Counted from the stretch's first letter, positions 1 to 8,636 are shown. The stretch is 42,937 nt of DNA from Streptomyces hilarionis (GCF_024539675.1 NZ_JAHHIT010000007.1:1-42937), one strand, 5' to 3'. Program-made: numbers and translations. Notes: generated by a model not told the origin, from the letters alone.

Positions 1-282
1 TCCTTCGCCGGTGCCACGTCCCCTGCTGCCTCCGCCGCCCCCGCCGTCGCCATCTCCCCCGCCGACCGGCGTGCCCGTGGCCATGTCCCGCCGCCGTCGG
101 GCCCGTTCGGCGAACAAGGCCTCCGCCCGGCGCCGGGTCTCCTCAGCCGATGCATGGCCGTGACGGTGTCCCCCTCGGCCACCGCCGAGTGAACGGCGTC
201 GTGGGGAGCGGCCGTCGGAGCCGGGGGGCCGGCCGGGGCCGCTGGTCGGGTTCGTGTCGCCTGAGCGTGATCGAAGTGCCAT
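1..282 (-). CDS. comEA: ComEA-like DNA-binding competence protein, 5' part only
   Basis: The frame is open from an ATG at 282 to the left edge of the window, giving the first 94 residues (starting MALRSRSGD). The visible part is a polar, Arg/Gly-rich cytoplasmic N-terminus with a charged helix (SAEETRRRAEALFAERARRR). The membrane segment, SLBB and helix-hairpin-helix DNA-binding domains expected of ComEA would lie outside the window. The identification rests on the start (MALRSRS is, from memory, typical of Streptomyces ComEA) and on the place next to degV and leuS, where streptomycetes carry comEA-comEC. In other bacteria ComEA binds incoming DNA at the membrane; its role in Streptomyces is unclear. 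It lies downstream of degV on the same strand, after a 107-base gap. The start is well supported by frame; the function is inferred from context. Confidence 0.7.
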   Translation of the reverse strand, partial: MALRSRSGDTNPTSGPGRPPGSDGRSPRRRSLGGGRGGHRHGHASAEETRRRAEALFAERARRRRDMATGTPVGGGDGDGGGGGGSRGRGTGEG

Positions 283-350
283 GCGTCGAGCATCGGACAC
301 TTCGCCGATTCGCGATGATCTTGCTCAATTCCGGGGGAGAAACCGATTGT

Positions 351-359
351 TGTGGATAA
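351..359. promoter_or_regulatory. DnaA-box-like 9-mer
   Basis: TGTGGATAA is the reverse complement of TTATCCACA, the classical E. coli DnaA box. It lies in the 107-base gap between degV and comEA. Streptomyces DnaA prefers TTGTCCACA, so this is a near match for that organism. A single box may be chance. The same gap holds two small GTGAG stem-loops (368-381 and 389-402), the second reaching into the end of degV, that could act as a weak terminator. Confidence 0.3.
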
Positions 360-389
360 CTCCACCACTCACACGAGTGAGGGACGGCC

Positions 390-1235
390 TCACTTCGGTG
401 AGACCACGACCCCCAGCAGCCCCGGTCCGGTATGCGCTCCGATGACCGCTCCGACCTCGCTCACATGCAGATCGACGAGTCCGGGCACCCGGGAGCGAAG
501 GCGGTCCGCGAGCGCCGACGCCCGCTCGGGAGCGGCGAGATGGTGGACAGCGATGTCGACGGGCGCGCTGCCGGCCCGATCGGCGGCGATCTCCTCCAGG
601 CGGGCGATCGCCCTGGACGCCGTACGCACCTTCTCCAGGAGGTCGATGCGGCCCCCCGCGAGCTGGAGCAGCGGCTTCACCGCCAGAGCGGAGCCCAACA
701 GGGCCTGGGCAGTGCCGATTCGGCCTCCGCGGCGCAGGTAGTCGAGGGTGTCGACGTAGAAGTAGGCGGAGGTGCCGGCGGCTCGCTTCTCCGCCGCGGT
801 CACCGCCTCGTCGACCGTGCCGCCCGTCTCGGTGACCTCGGCGGCCGCGAGCGCGCAGAAGCCGAGCGCCATCGCCACCATGCCGGTGTCGACCACGCGC
901 ACCGGCACGGGCGCCTCACGGGCGGCGACGACGGCCGCGTCGTAGGTGCCGGACAACTCGGCGGAGAGGTGCAGGGAGACGATGCCGGTGGCTCCGGCCT
1001 CGGCGACCTTGCGGTAGGTCTCGGCGAAGACCTGCGGACTCGGCCGCGAGGTGGTGACGGGGCGTCGCTTCTGCAGTGCCTGGGCGAGGGAGCGGGTGGA
1101 GATCTCGTTGCCCTCTTCAAGGGCCTGGTCGCCGAGGACGACGGTCAACGGCACCGAGGTGATGCCGTGGCGCTCCATCGTCCGCTGCGGCAGATAGGCC
1201 GTTGAATCCGTGACGATAGCGACATGGCGGGACAT
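390..1235 (-). CDS. DegV family fatty-acid-binding protein
   Basis: A complete 281-residue protein, the usual DegV length. DegV/FakB proteins hold a fatty acid in a two-domain fold; in Firmicutes FakB presents it to the kinase FakA. Visible family marks are the N-terminal VAIVTDSTAYLP stretch (about residues 5-16), the SRPSP loop near residue 63, HLSAELSGTY (about 88-97), and the C-terminal YVDTLDYLRRGGRI signature followed by a LLGSALAVKPLL helix. The start is ATG at 1235. It sits between comEA and a membrane-anchored protein on the same strand. No fatty acid kinase gene is near, so the partner is unknown. The family assignment is secure; lipid binding here is inferred from the family. Confidence 0.93.
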   Translation of the reverse strand: MSRHVAIVTDSTAYLPQRTMERHGITSVPLTVVLGDQALEEGNEISTRSLAQALQKRRPVTTSRPSPQVFAETYRKVAEAGATGIVSLHLSAELSGTYDAAVVAAREAPVPVRVVDTGMVAMALGFCALAAAEVTETGGTVDEAVTAAEKRAAGTSAYFYVDTLDYLRRGGRIGTAQALLGSALAVKPLLQLAGGRIDLLEKVRTASRAIARLEEIAADRAGSAPVDIAVHHLAAPERASALADRLRSRVPGLVDLHVSEVGAVIGAHTGPGLLGVVVSPK

Positions 1236-1347
1236 GACCTGGAGGTTACCTGGCGTAGCCTGCGCGTGGCAGCCCGGCCCCTCACAGGCGGACCGCCCTT
1301 GACCGAATCAAATACCTCGCCTGGCGACCCCGAAACCCGCGCTTCCG

Positions 1348-2103
1348 TCAGGTGGTGTTCTCGGGGCGCGGCTTCTTCTGCCAGGGGTAGGAGGGCCGCG
1401 GTGCCGCCGGGGTGATGGCGGGCCGTGTGGGCTCCTGCGCGGTGCGCGCACCGGGGGTCTCCGGCCAGGTCTGCCCTTCCGTCGCCTCGTCGGCGGCGGG
1501 GGCCTCGGGCCACGGGGAAGCTGAGGTCGGGGAGGCCGACGAGGTCGCGGTGGGCTCCGGCGTAGTCCAGTGGCGCAGGGCCCCTGCCTCGACGTCGATC
1601 TGGGTGCTGAGCGAGTCGAGATCGTCCTCGGCGAAGCGGCGGGCGCGGTCGCGGGCGGCCCAGCGCAAGGAGTCGGCCGATGCCGTGATGCGCTCGGTGC
1701 GCTCCCGCAGCGACGGAAGCCGCTGGGCGAGGGTGACCCGGTCCGGCTCGGACTCCAGACGCTTGAGCTCGGCGTCCAGTTCCTGCCCGTGCGCGCTGAG
1801 GCGCTGGAACAGGCCGAGGGACTCCTTGAGCGACTCGTCCTCCGCGACGCCCGCGTGCAGGGCGTCCTGCGTGGCCCGCATGGAGGTGCGCAGCGTGAGC
1901 CGGAGTTGGGCGATCTCGCCGGCCGGCCCGAGCTGGGCGAAGGACTTGGCCCGCAGGGTGTGGTCCGCGACCGTGCGACGGGCCTGGGTGAGGGTGCGGT
2001 CGACCCCTCGCTTGGCGGCGCCGACGACCTTCACCGTGGCGTACACGCCGAGCGCCACGAAGAGGACGAAGAGCAGGGCGACGATCGTGATCACTGCTTC
2101 CAC
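1348..2103 (-). CDS. Membrane-anchored coiled-coil protein of unknown function
   Basis: A 251-residue protein. I chose GTG at 2103 because a strong ribosome site (GGAGGAGG) ends a few bases before it. The longer frame back to 2220 has no such site and a composition unlike a protein start. One N-terminal transmembrane helix (about residues 3-23) is followed by a long charged helical region (about 30-170, with heptad-like Leu/Arg spacing around ELDAELKRLESE), which is probably coiled coil. The tail is Pro/Ala/Thr-rich and disordered (about 180-251). No catalytic motif is visible. It lies between leuS and degV on the same strand; similar proteins occupy this place in other Streptomyces. I do not recognise a function. 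Confidence 0.8.
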   Translation of the reverse strand: MEAVITIVALLFVLFVALGVYATVKVVGAAKRGVDRTLTQARRTVADHTLRAKSFAQLGPAGEIAQLRLTLRTSMRATQDALHAGVAEDESLKESLGLFQRLSAHGQELDAELKRLESEPDRVTLAQRLPSLRERTERITASADSLRWAARDRARRFAEDDLDSLSTQIDVEAGALRHWTTPEPTATSSASPTSASPWPEAPAADEATEGQTWPETPGARTAQEPTRPAITPAAPRPSYPWQKKPRPENTT

Positions 2104-2263
2104 CAGCTCCTCCTCCGGCCCGCCTGGACACATCCGGCGCTCCGCGTACGCGCCGCACTCCAAACGGTAAACGAGACGGGCAGGCCCGGAGTTCCAGGAG
2201 AACCCCGAACCTGCCCGCACGAATCCCCTAGGGGACGGTCACGGCCACCCTCGGACGCCGGAT

Positions 2264-2285
2264 CTCAGGCCCTCGGGCGCCTGAG
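2264..2285 (-). terminator. Stem-loop downstream of leuS
   Basis: Seven-base inverted repeat CTCAGGC / GCCTGAG around an 8-base loop, just after the leuS stop on the minus strand. There is no long T tract, as is common for Streptomyces terminators. This is a plausible but weak terminator call. Confidence 0.45.
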
Positions 2286-2298
2286 GGCTTCGGACGCC

Positions 2299-5187
2299 TC
2301 AGGCCGTGACGATGTTCACCAGCTTCGGCGCCCGCACGATCACCTTGCGGATGCCGGCCCCGCCCAGCGCCTTCACGACGGCCTCGTCGGCCAGCGCGAC
2401 CTTCTCCAGTTCCTCGTCGGAGATGGCCGGGGAGACCTCCAGGCGCGCCTTGACCTTGCCCTTGATCTGCACGACGCAGGTCACGCTCTCGTCCACCACG
2501 TACGCCGGGTCGGCGACGGGCAGGTCCTGGTGGACCACCGAGTCGGTGTGGCCCAGGCGCCGCCACAGCTCCTCGGCGATGTGCGGGGCCAGCGGCGCGA
2601 CCAGCAGCACCAGGTCCTCGGCGACGGTGCGCGGAACCGCCCCGCCCGCCTTGGTCAGGTGGTTGTTCAGCTCGGTGATCTTGGCGATGGCGGTGTTGAA
2701 GCGCAGTCCCTCCAGGTCCTGGCGCACGCCGTCGATCGCCTTGTGCAGGGCCCGCAGGGTGTCCACGTCGATGTCGGCGTCCTCGACGTCGACGACGCTC
2801 ACCTCGCCGGTGCTCTCGTCGACGACGTTGCGCCACAGCCGCTGCAGCAGCCGGTACTGGCCGACGACGGCGCGGGTGTCCCAGGGGCGCGAGACGTCCA
2901 GCGGGCCCATCGCCATCTCGTACAGGCGCAGCGTGTCGGCGCCGTACTCGGCGCAGATCTCGTCGGGGGTGACCGCGTTCTTCAGGGACTTGCCCATCTT
3001 GCCCAGCAGTCGGGAGACCTTCTCGCCCTGGTAGTAGTAGCCGCCGTCGCGCTCCTCGACCTCGGCGGCGGGCACCGCGATGCCGCGCGCGTCGCGGTAG
3101 ACGTAGGCCTGGATCATGCCCTGGTTGAACAGCTTGTGGAACGGCTCCACCGAGGAGACGTGCCCCAGGTCGAACAGGACCTTGGACCAGAAGCGCGCGT
3201 ACAGCAGGTGCAGCACGGCGTGCTCGGCGCCGCCCACGTACAGGTCGACGCCGCCGTGCGGCTGCCCCTCGCGCGGGCCCATCCAGTACTGCTCGATCTG
3301 CGGGTCGACCAGCTTCTCGCTGTTGTGCGGGTCCAGGTAGCGCAGCTCGTACCAGCAGGAACCGGCCCAGTTGGGCATGGTGTTGGTCTCGCGGCGGTAC
3401 TTCCTGGGGCCGTCGCCCAGGTCCAGGGTGACGTTCACCCAGTCCTCGTTGCGCGAGAGCGGCGTCTCCGGGGAGGTGTTCGCGTCGTCCGGGTCGAAGG
3501 TGCGGGGCGAGTAGTCCTCGACCTCCGGCAGCTCCAGGGGCAGCATCGACTCGGGCAGCGCGTGGGCGACGCCGTCCTCGTCGTAGACGATCGGGAAGGG
3601 CTCGCCCCAGTAGCGCTGCCGGCTGAACAGCCAGTCGCGCAGGCGGAAGTTGACGGTGCCCTCGCCGATGCCCTTGCTCTCCAGCCACTGCGTGATGCGC
3701 GCCTTGGCGTCGACCACGCCCAGGCCGTCCAGCGAGATGTCGTCGTGGGCGGAGTTGACGATCTTCGCGTCGTACGAGGCGAAGGCGTCGTCCCAGGCGG
3801 AGGTGTCGGTGCCACGGCCGTCGGTCGGCTCGACCACGCAGGTGATCGGCAGCTCGAAGGCGCGCGCGAACGCGAAGTCACGCGTGTCGTGCGCCGGGAC
3901 GGCCATGATCGCGCCGGTGCCGTAGCCCATCAGGACGTAGTCGGCGATGAAGACGGGCACCCGCTCGCCGTTGACCGGGTTGGTCGCGTAGACGCCGGTG
4001 AAGACGCCGGTCTTGTCCTTGGCCTCGGCCTGGCGCTCGACGTCGGACTTGGAGGCGGCCTGCGCGCGGTACGCGGCGACGGCCTCGGCCGGGGTCGCGT
4101 GTCCGCCGGTCCACACGTCGTGGGTGCCTTCGGGCCAGGCGTCCGGGGTGAACTTGTCGGCCAGCGGGTGCTCGGGGGACAGCACCATGTAGGTCGCGCC
4201 GAACAGGGTGTCGGGGCGGGTGGTGAAGACCGTGATCCGCTCGCCGTCCACGGGGAAGTCGACGCGGGCGCCTTCCGAGCGGCCGATCCAGTTGCGCTGC
4301 TGCAGCTTGATCGCCTCGGGCCAGTCCAGGGCGTCCAGGTCGTCCAGCAGGCGGTCGGCATAGGCGGTGATGCGCATGTTCCACTGGCGCAGCTTGGCCT
4401 TGAAGACGGGGAAGTTGCCGCGCTCGGAGCGGCCGTCGGCGGTGACCTCCTCGTTGGCCAGCACGGTTCCCAGGCCGGGGCACCAGTTGACCGGCGCGTC
4501 GGAGGCGTAGGCCAGGCGGAAGCCGCTCAGGACGTCGGCGCGCTCGGTGGCGGTCAGTTCGCTCCACGCGCGCGTGTGGCCCGGTACGGCCCGCTCACCG
4601 GACTCGAACCGGGCGACCAGCTCGGAGATGGGGCGGGCCTTGTCCGCGTCGGTGTCGTACCAGGAGTTGAAGATCTGCAGGAAGATCCACTGGGTCCACT
4701 TGTAGTACTCCGGGTCGATCGTGGCGAACGACCGGCGCCTGTCGTGGCCCAGACCCAGCCGGCGCAGCTGGACCTTCATGTTCTCGATGTTGGCCTCGGT
4801 GGACACGCGCGGGTGCGTGCCCGTCTGCACGGCGTACTGCTCGGCGGGCAGGCCGAAGGCGTCGAAACCCAGGGTGTGCAGCACGTTGTGGCCGGTCATG
4901 CGCTGGAACCGCGCGAAGACGTCGGTCGCGATGTAGCCCAGCGGGTGGCCGACGTGCAGGCCCGCACCGGAGGGGTACGGGAACATGTCCATGATGAACT
5001 TCTTCGGCCGGGCGACCAGCTCGGGGTCGCCCGCCAGGTCACCCTTGGGGTTCGGCGCCGCGTAGGTGCCCTCCGCGTCCCAGAAGTCCTGCCAGCGTGC
5101 CTCGATCTCGGCGGCCATGGCAGCCGTGTAGCGGTGCGGCGCGGCCTCTGCCGGGACAGCGGCGGCAGCGGGGTTCGTCTCGCTCAT
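2299..5187 (-). CDS. leuS: Leucyl-tRNA synthetase
   Basis: Charges tRNA-Leu with leucine using ATP. The 962-residue length and layout fit a bacterial class I LeuRS. The HIGH motif appears as HVGH (residues 78-81). The editing (CP1) domain follows, with [19 protein letters not shown] and the [16 protein letters not shown] segment. The KMSKS loop reads KMGKS (730-734), and an anticodon-binding helical domain closes the protein. The ATG at 5187 is preferred to the in-frame TTG at 5196: GAGG lies close upstream and the protein then starts MSETNP. Upstream, the transcript appears to carry a leader ORF rich in Leu codons and an intrinsic terminator (5241-5351), so expression is probably controlled by leucine charging. 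The identification is secure. Confidence 0.98.
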   Translation of the reverse strand: MSETNPAAAAVPAEAAPHRYTAAMAAEIEARWQDFWDAEGTYAAPNPKGDLAGDPELVARPKKFIMDMFPYPSGAGLHVGHPLGYIATDVFARFQRMTGHNVLHTLGFDAFGLPAEQYAVQTGTHPRVSTEANIENMKVQLRRLGLGHDRRRSFATIDPEYYKWTQWIFLQIFNSWYDTDADKARPISELVARFESGERAVPGHTRAWSELTATERADVLSGFRLAYASDAPVNWCPGLGTVLANEEVTADGRSERGNFPVFKAKLRQWNMRITAYADRLLDDLDALDWPEAIKLQQRNWIGRSEGARVDFPVDGERITVFTTRPDTLFGATYMVLSPEHPLADKFTPDAWPEGTHDVWTGGHATPAEAVAAYRAQAASKSDVERQAEAKDKTGVFTGVYATNPVNGERVPVFIADYVLMGYGTGAIMAVPAHDTRDFAFARAFELPITCVVEPTDGRGTDTSAWDDAFASYDAKIVNSAHDDISLDGLGVVDAKARITQWLESKGIGEGTVNFRLRDWLFSRQRYWGEPFPIVYDEDGVAHALPESMLPLELPEVEDYSPRTFDPDDANTSPETPLSRNEDWVNVTLDLGDGPRKYRRETNTMPNWAGSCWYELRYLDPHNSEKLVDPQIEQYWMGPREGQPHGGVDLYVGGAEHAVLHLLYARFWSKVLFDLGHVSSVEPFHKLFNQGMIQAYVYRDARGIAVPAAEVEERDGGYYYQGEKVSRLLGKMGKSLKNAVTPDEICAEYGADTLRLYEMAMGPLDVSRPWDTRAVVGQYRLLQRLWRNVVDESTGEVSVVDVEDADIDVDTLRALHKAIDGVRQDLEGLRFNTAIAKITELNNHLTKAGGAVPRTVAEDLVLLVAPLAPHIAEELWRRLGHTDSVVHQDLPVADPAYVVDESVTCVVQIKGKVKARLEVSPAISDEELEKVALADEAVVKALGGAGIRKVIVRAPKLVNIVTA

Positions 5188-5240
5188 GGTCCTCAAAGCT
5201 CCATCGATCGTCTCTGCCAGCGGGTTGTCGTCCAGGAAAC

Positions 5241-5265
5241 GAAAAATCCCCTCGCACAGGAGGGG
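5241..5265 (-). terminator. Intrinsic terminator in the leuS leader (attenuator)
   Basis: On the minus strand the sequence reads CCCCTC, a 6-base loop, GAGGGG, then ATTTTTC: a six-pair all-GC-rich stem followed by five T. It lies after the Leu-rich leader ORF and 54 bases before the leuS start, where a terminator only makes sense if conditional. The segment just before it (5268-5274, GCGCGGC read on the minus strand) can pair with the end of the leader ORF (5316-5322, GCCGCGC), so competing folds exist. Confidence 0.65.
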
Positions 5266-5312
5266 ACGCCGCGCCGATTCCGAACCGTCCGTTCACCGGC
5301 GGTCGGGACTGA

Positions 5313-5351
5313 TCAGCGCGGCTCGCTAAGCAGAAGGCGTACAGCACGCAT
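5313..5351 (-). CDS. leuS leader peptide, 12 codons with three Leu in a row
   Basis: ATG at 5351 opens a 12-residue ORF, MRAVRLLLSEPR, ending at TGA 5313-5315. The Leu codons are CTT, CTG, CTT; CTT is uncommon in such a high-GC genome. No good ribosome site precedes the ATG. TACCCT ends 6 bases upstream and could be a -10 box giving a leaderless transcript that starts at or next to the ATG. The ORF is followed by alternative RNA pairings and an intrinsic terminator before leuS. This is the arrangement of a classical amino-acid attenuator, where ribosome stalling at Leu codons prevents termination. The peptide itself probably has no other role. Sequence features are direct; regulation is inferred. 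Confidence 0.6.
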   Translation of the reverse strand: MRAVRLLLSEPR

Positions 5352-5462
5352 GGCGTTAGGGTACCGCAGGCCTTGAGCAGGCAGCGACGAACGTACGTAT
5401 GCATGGTCGCGACAACGTTGAGGAGGCGAGAACGGGGGGTCGAAGCTGAGCCAAGGCCAATG

Positions 5463-5489
5463 GTTACTTCGCGTAACAGCCGCTATAGG
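5463..5489 (+). promoter_or_regulatory. Candidate promoter with overlapping palindrome for the redox pair
   Basis: TATAGG at 5484-5489 resembles a -10 box. The palindrome GTTAC-ttcgc-GTAAC (5463-5477) covers the -35 position, where a regulator could act. Transcription from here would leave a ~120-base untranslated leader before the gene at 5615. The -35 itself is a poor match, so this is tentative. Confidence 0.3.
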
Positions 5490-5614
5490 ACATCACACCA
5501 GCCACATCGTCGTTTCATAACAACGCAATAACTCAAACCTCGTACCCATCGGTATGGAGCCACTTAGAGTTCGGCAGCGGGACCGCTTTCCCGAAACTGC
5601 TCGGAGTTGCCCCC

Positions 5615-6931
5615 ATGAACCCTCGTTCTAGTTACAGCTCGCTCCCCAAGCCCGGCCGGTCGGCCTACGGGTTGGCGACGGCTGCCGTCCTGGTCCTCAT
5701 ACCCGTGGTCGTCCTGGTCGGCGGCGACCAGGTGCAGGCCTTCCTCAACTTCGGTGCGGGCGTCCTGTCGCTGGTATGTCTGACCTGCTCGGTCATCTGG
5801 GGCCTCGTCGCCCAGGACCGGCTCATCCTCAACACGCGTCAGCGGATCCTCGCGCAGGGCATCCACCGCGTGACCGCCGTGGGATCCATCGCGTTCCTCG
5901 TGGTGCACATCACCGTCAAGCTGGCCCTGGAACACACCGTCCTGATCGCCGCGCTGATCCCGTTCAGCCTGGGCGTCAAGGGCAGCGCCGGGCTCATCGG
6001 CCTCGGCTCCCTGGCCGCGCTCCTCATGATCTTCGTGGGCATCACCGGCGCGCTGCGCAACCAGTTCGCCGCACCGGCCGAGGTCGCCGCCCGCTGGCGC
6101 GCGATGCACATGCTGGCCTACCCGGCACTGTGCGCGGCCCTCATCCACGGCCTGTACGCGGGCCGCGCGGCCAAGCCGTTCTTCATGATCTCCTACGAGC
6201 TCTGCCTGGTGGGCGTCATGGCCGCCCTCGCGCTGCGCGCCGCCCCGCGCCCGTTCAAGCGCAAGGTCGCCGACCGGATCACCAGCCTGCTGGGCACCCA
6301 GGACCGCTACGACATGGACGGTCTCGAGGCGTCACGCGCGCGCGTGTCCGAGACCGGGTCGTCCGCGCTGCCGGGATACGAGGGCCGCTCCGGCCGCTCG
6401 CCGCTGACCGACACGATGAGCTCCACGCGGATGTCCCCGCCGGCGTCGCCGATGTACGACACGCCCGCCGCGCCGGAGCCCGCCAACGGCTTCGCGGCCG
6501 CCTACCGCGCCGTCAACACGCCGCCGCGCGGTCAGCAGCAGCCGCCCTACGTGGCCGACCAGACGGCACGCATGGGCATGCCGTTCGACCTTCAGCAGGC
6601 CACGGAGGCGATCCCGAGGGTCGACAACGGGGGCAGCACCTCGGGCAGTTGGCCGATCCCGTCGCCGCCGCCGGTCGGAGAGGCCCCGCCGTCCGCCTAC
6701 GACCCCCTCCAGGACACGGGATTCAATATCCCGGTCTATGGCAATTCGGGCGCCGGCGGGTACGGCGCACGTGACGTGTACGACACCGGTGAGACGAATC
6801 AGGCCTACGGCGCGTACAACCAGAACGACACGTACAACAGCGGTCCCGCCGGCGAACCAACGCCCGGCGCGTCGTTCGACGCGCCGGGTTCGGGCGAACC
6901 TTGGAACACGCCTTCCGGAGGCTATAGGTGA
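5615..6931 (+). CDS. Ferric-reductase/cytochrome-b-like membrane protein with disordered tail
   Basis: A 438-residue protein with six predicted transmembrane helices in the first ~210 residues (about 17-37, 46-66, 85-105, 128-148, 164-182, 192-210). Two helices each carry a His pair, H84/H98 and H165/H178, spaced 14 and 13 apart. This is the pattern of bis-His heme b ligation seen in ferric reductase/NOX-type membrane domains. Residues ~220-438 are a Ser/Pro/Gly/Tyr-rich, low-complexity cytoplasmic tail with no known fold. Its stop overlaps the GTG of the next gene (GTGA at 6928-6931), so the two are translationally coupled. The likely job is to pass electrons from the flavin/Fe-S partner to heme and then to an acceptor across the membrane. 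Heme binding and acceptor are inferred. Confidence 0.75.
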   Translation: MNPRSSYSSLPKPGRSAYGLATAAVLVLIPVVVLVGGDQVQAFLNFGAGVLSLVCLTCSVIWGLVAQDRLILNTRQRILAQGIHRVTAVGSIAFLVVHITVKLALEHTVLIAALIPFSLGVKGSAGLIGLGSLAALLMIFVGITGALRNQFAAPAEVAARWRAMHMLAYPALCAALIHGLYAGRAAKPFFMISYELCLVGVMAALALRAAPRPFKRKVADRITSLLGTQDRYDMDGLEASRARVSETGSSALPGYEGRSGRSPLTDTMSSTRMSPPASPMYDTPAAPEPANGFAAAYRAVNTPPRGQQQPPYVADQTARMGMPFDLQQATEAIPRVDNGGSTSGSWPIPSPPPVGEAPPSAYDPLQDTGFNIPVYGNSGAGGYGARDVYDTGETNQAYGAYNQNDTYNSGPAGEPTPGASFDAPGSGEPWNTPSGGYR

Positions 6932-8538
6932 ACGAGGCCCTGCCCGACGTCCCAGAAGTCCGCGTGGTCGGACTTCCGCAGCTCACGTCGGGCTTCGACC
7001 TTGTCGAACGACTGGATCTGCCCATGCACCTCAAGGTGCACGGGCCGCTCGAACCCCTGGGCGGAGAGGCCCTCGCGAAACTCTCCGAGAACATCAACCT
7101 GAAGGGCCGCGGCGGCGCGGGCTTCCCCTTCCACAAAAAGCTGCGCTCGGTCGCCGAGGCCGCGATCAAGCGCGGCGTCCGCCCGGTCGTCGTCGTCAAC
7201 GGCAGTGAGGACGAACCGGCCTGCCGCAAGGACACGGTCCTCATCAACCGTGCCCCGCACCTCATCCTGGACGGCGCGCTGCTGGTCGCGGAGGCGTTGG
7301 GAGCCCGCACGCTCGTGGTGGGGGTCACCCGCGAATCCACCCAGCGCTCCATGGAGGCCGCGCTCGCCGAGCGCGGCCTGAGCAACGGCCGCAGATCGGC
7401 GCTGAAGGCGTTCGTCCAGCGCAACCCCATCCGCATGGTCACCGGCGCCGCGGCGTCGCTGATCCGCTCCATCGACGGCGGCCCGCCGATCCCGCCCGGC
7501 CGCAAGGTCAGCGCCTCGCAGAACGGCGTCGGGGGCGCGCCGACGCTGCTGTCCAACGCCGAGACGTTCGCGCAGCTGGCCATCGCCGCCCGCATCGGCC
7601 CCGAGCGCTACGGCAACACCGGCCTGTACGACGAGCCGGGGACCGTCATGCTGACCGTCTCCGGCGCGGTCGCGCGCCCCATGGTGATCGAGGTCCCGAC
7701 CGGCGTACCGCTGCGGTACGTCCTTCAGCTCGCCGGCGCCCCGCCGGTGCCCCAGGGCGTGCTGACCGGCGGTTACCACGGCAAGTGGATCGACGCGGCC
7801 ACGGTCAACGAGGCGATCGTCTCGCGCAACTCCCTGGACGCGGTGGGCGGAGCGCTCGGCGCCGGCGCGATCCTGCCGATCAGCCAGGAGACCTGCCCGC
7901 TGGGCGAGTCGCTGCGCGTGGCCCAGTGGCTGGCCGACGAGAGCGCGGGCCAGTGCGGCCCCTGCTACCTGGGTCTGCCGGCCGCCGCGCGCGGGATGGA
8001 GGACATCCTCAACGGAGGCGGCCCGGCCGCCCTGGAGGCGCTCAAGCAGGTCGCCAAGAACGTCAAGCGACGCGGCGCCTGCTCGCATCCGGACGGCTCC
8101 GCGATGTTCCTCGAGTCGACCATCAAGGCGTTCACCGACGACCTGGCCGCCCATGTCCTCGGCAACGGCTGCGGACGGCCCGTGGAGGGCGTTCTGCCGC
8201 TCTTCGAGGCCGGCATGGCCCCGGCGGGCATCACGAGCGGCAACGCGCCGGAGGACAGCGGCTCCAGCCGTCAGAAGATCTTCGTGGACTGGACCCTGTG
8301 CCGCGGGCACGGCCTGTGCGCCGACATCCTCCCGGAGGTCTTCCAGCTCGGCGCGGACGGCTTCCCGACGGTGGCCCAGGCGAAGGTGCCGCAGTACGCG
8401 GAGGCCAAGGCTCTACGCGCGGTGCGTCGCTGCCCGGCGCTGGCCCTGCGCATCGAGGAGGACACGCGCGCGCAGGCGCCCGCCCGCAACCTGCCGGTCC
8501 TCTCCCAGGGCCGCGGCCGCCGCGCCCTGGGACGCTGA
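6928..8538 (+). CDS. NuoF-like flavin/Fe-S oxidoreductase fused to a C-terminal ferredoxin
   Basis: A 536-residue soluble protein. Residues 60-68 (GRGGAGFPF) and 91-102 (NGSEDEPACRKD) match the FMN/NADH-binding loops of complex I NuoF. An SLBB-type segment follows (about 230-300). In the Fe-S region Cys343 and Cys346 form CGPC and Cys385 follows, but the third Cys of the usual CxxCxxC is Gly349; Cys323 may substitute. Residues ~451-511 form a ferredoxin with CRGHGLC and a later CP, the three-Cys pattern of 3Fe-4S ferredoxins that serve P450s and similar enzymes. Start is GTG at 6928, overlapping the upstream stop. With the heme membrane partner it suggests an NAD(P)H-to-membrane electron path. 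It is not part of a nuo operon. Confidence 0.8.
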   Translation: MNEALPDVPEVRVVGLPQLTSGFDLVERLDLPMHLKVHGPLEPLGGEALAKLSENINLKGRGGAGFPFHKKLRSVAEAAIKRGVRPVVVVNGSEDEPACRKDTVLINRAPHLILDGALLVAEALGARTLVVGVTRESTQRSMEAALAERGLSNGRRSALKAFVQRNPIRMVTGAAASLIRSIDGGPPIPPGRKVSASQNGVGGAPTLLSNAETFAQLAIAARIGPERYGNTGLYDEPGTVMLTVSGAVARPMVIEVPTGVPLRYVLQLAGAPPVPQGVLTGGYHGKWIDAATVNEAIVSRNSLDAVGGALGAGAILPISQETCPLGESLRVAQWLADESAGQCGPCYLGLPAAARGMEDILNGGGPAALEALKQVAKNVKRRGACSHPDGSAMFLESTIKAFTDDLAAHVLGNGCGRPVEGVLPLFEAGMAPAGITSGNAPEDSGSSRQKIFVDWTLCRGHGLCADILPEVFQLGADGFPTVAQAKVPQYAEAKALRAVRRCPALALRIEEDTRAQAPARNLPVLSQGRGRRALGR

Positions 8539-8588
8539 GCGGCGCCCCCCGGCGACGACAGCAGCGAGGAACCCGGACGCGCGGGACG

Positions 8589-8636
8589 CGAACGTGTGAG
8601 GGGCCGCCTGGGAACAGGCGGCCCCTCACACGTTCG
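8589..8636 (+). terminator. Strong terminator after the NuoF-like gene
   Basis: A perfect 22-base inverted repeat (8589-8610 and 8615-8636) closed by a GGAA loop, 50 bases after the stop. No T run follows, which is normal for Streptomyces. It separates this operon from the convergent tRNA gene. Confidence 0.85.

Noticed and set aside
143..328. 61-codon minus-strand ORF at the left edge
   Set aside because: Out of frame with the comEA start at 282, and Arg/Pro-rich as shadows are.
2299..5187. Possible T-box upstream of leuS
   Set aside because: No T-box consensus (such as TGGNACCGCG) could be found in the upstream region; a leader peptide explains it better.
1570..5376. 1268-codon open frame on the plus strand opposite leuS
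   Set aside because: It is the antisense shadow of leuS, made stop-free by high GC at third positions; no ribosome site or recognisable domain.
5039..5404. 121-codon ORF overlapping the leuS leader
   Set aside because: It overlaps the leuS start in a different frame; the 12-codon Leu-rich ORF better explains the region.
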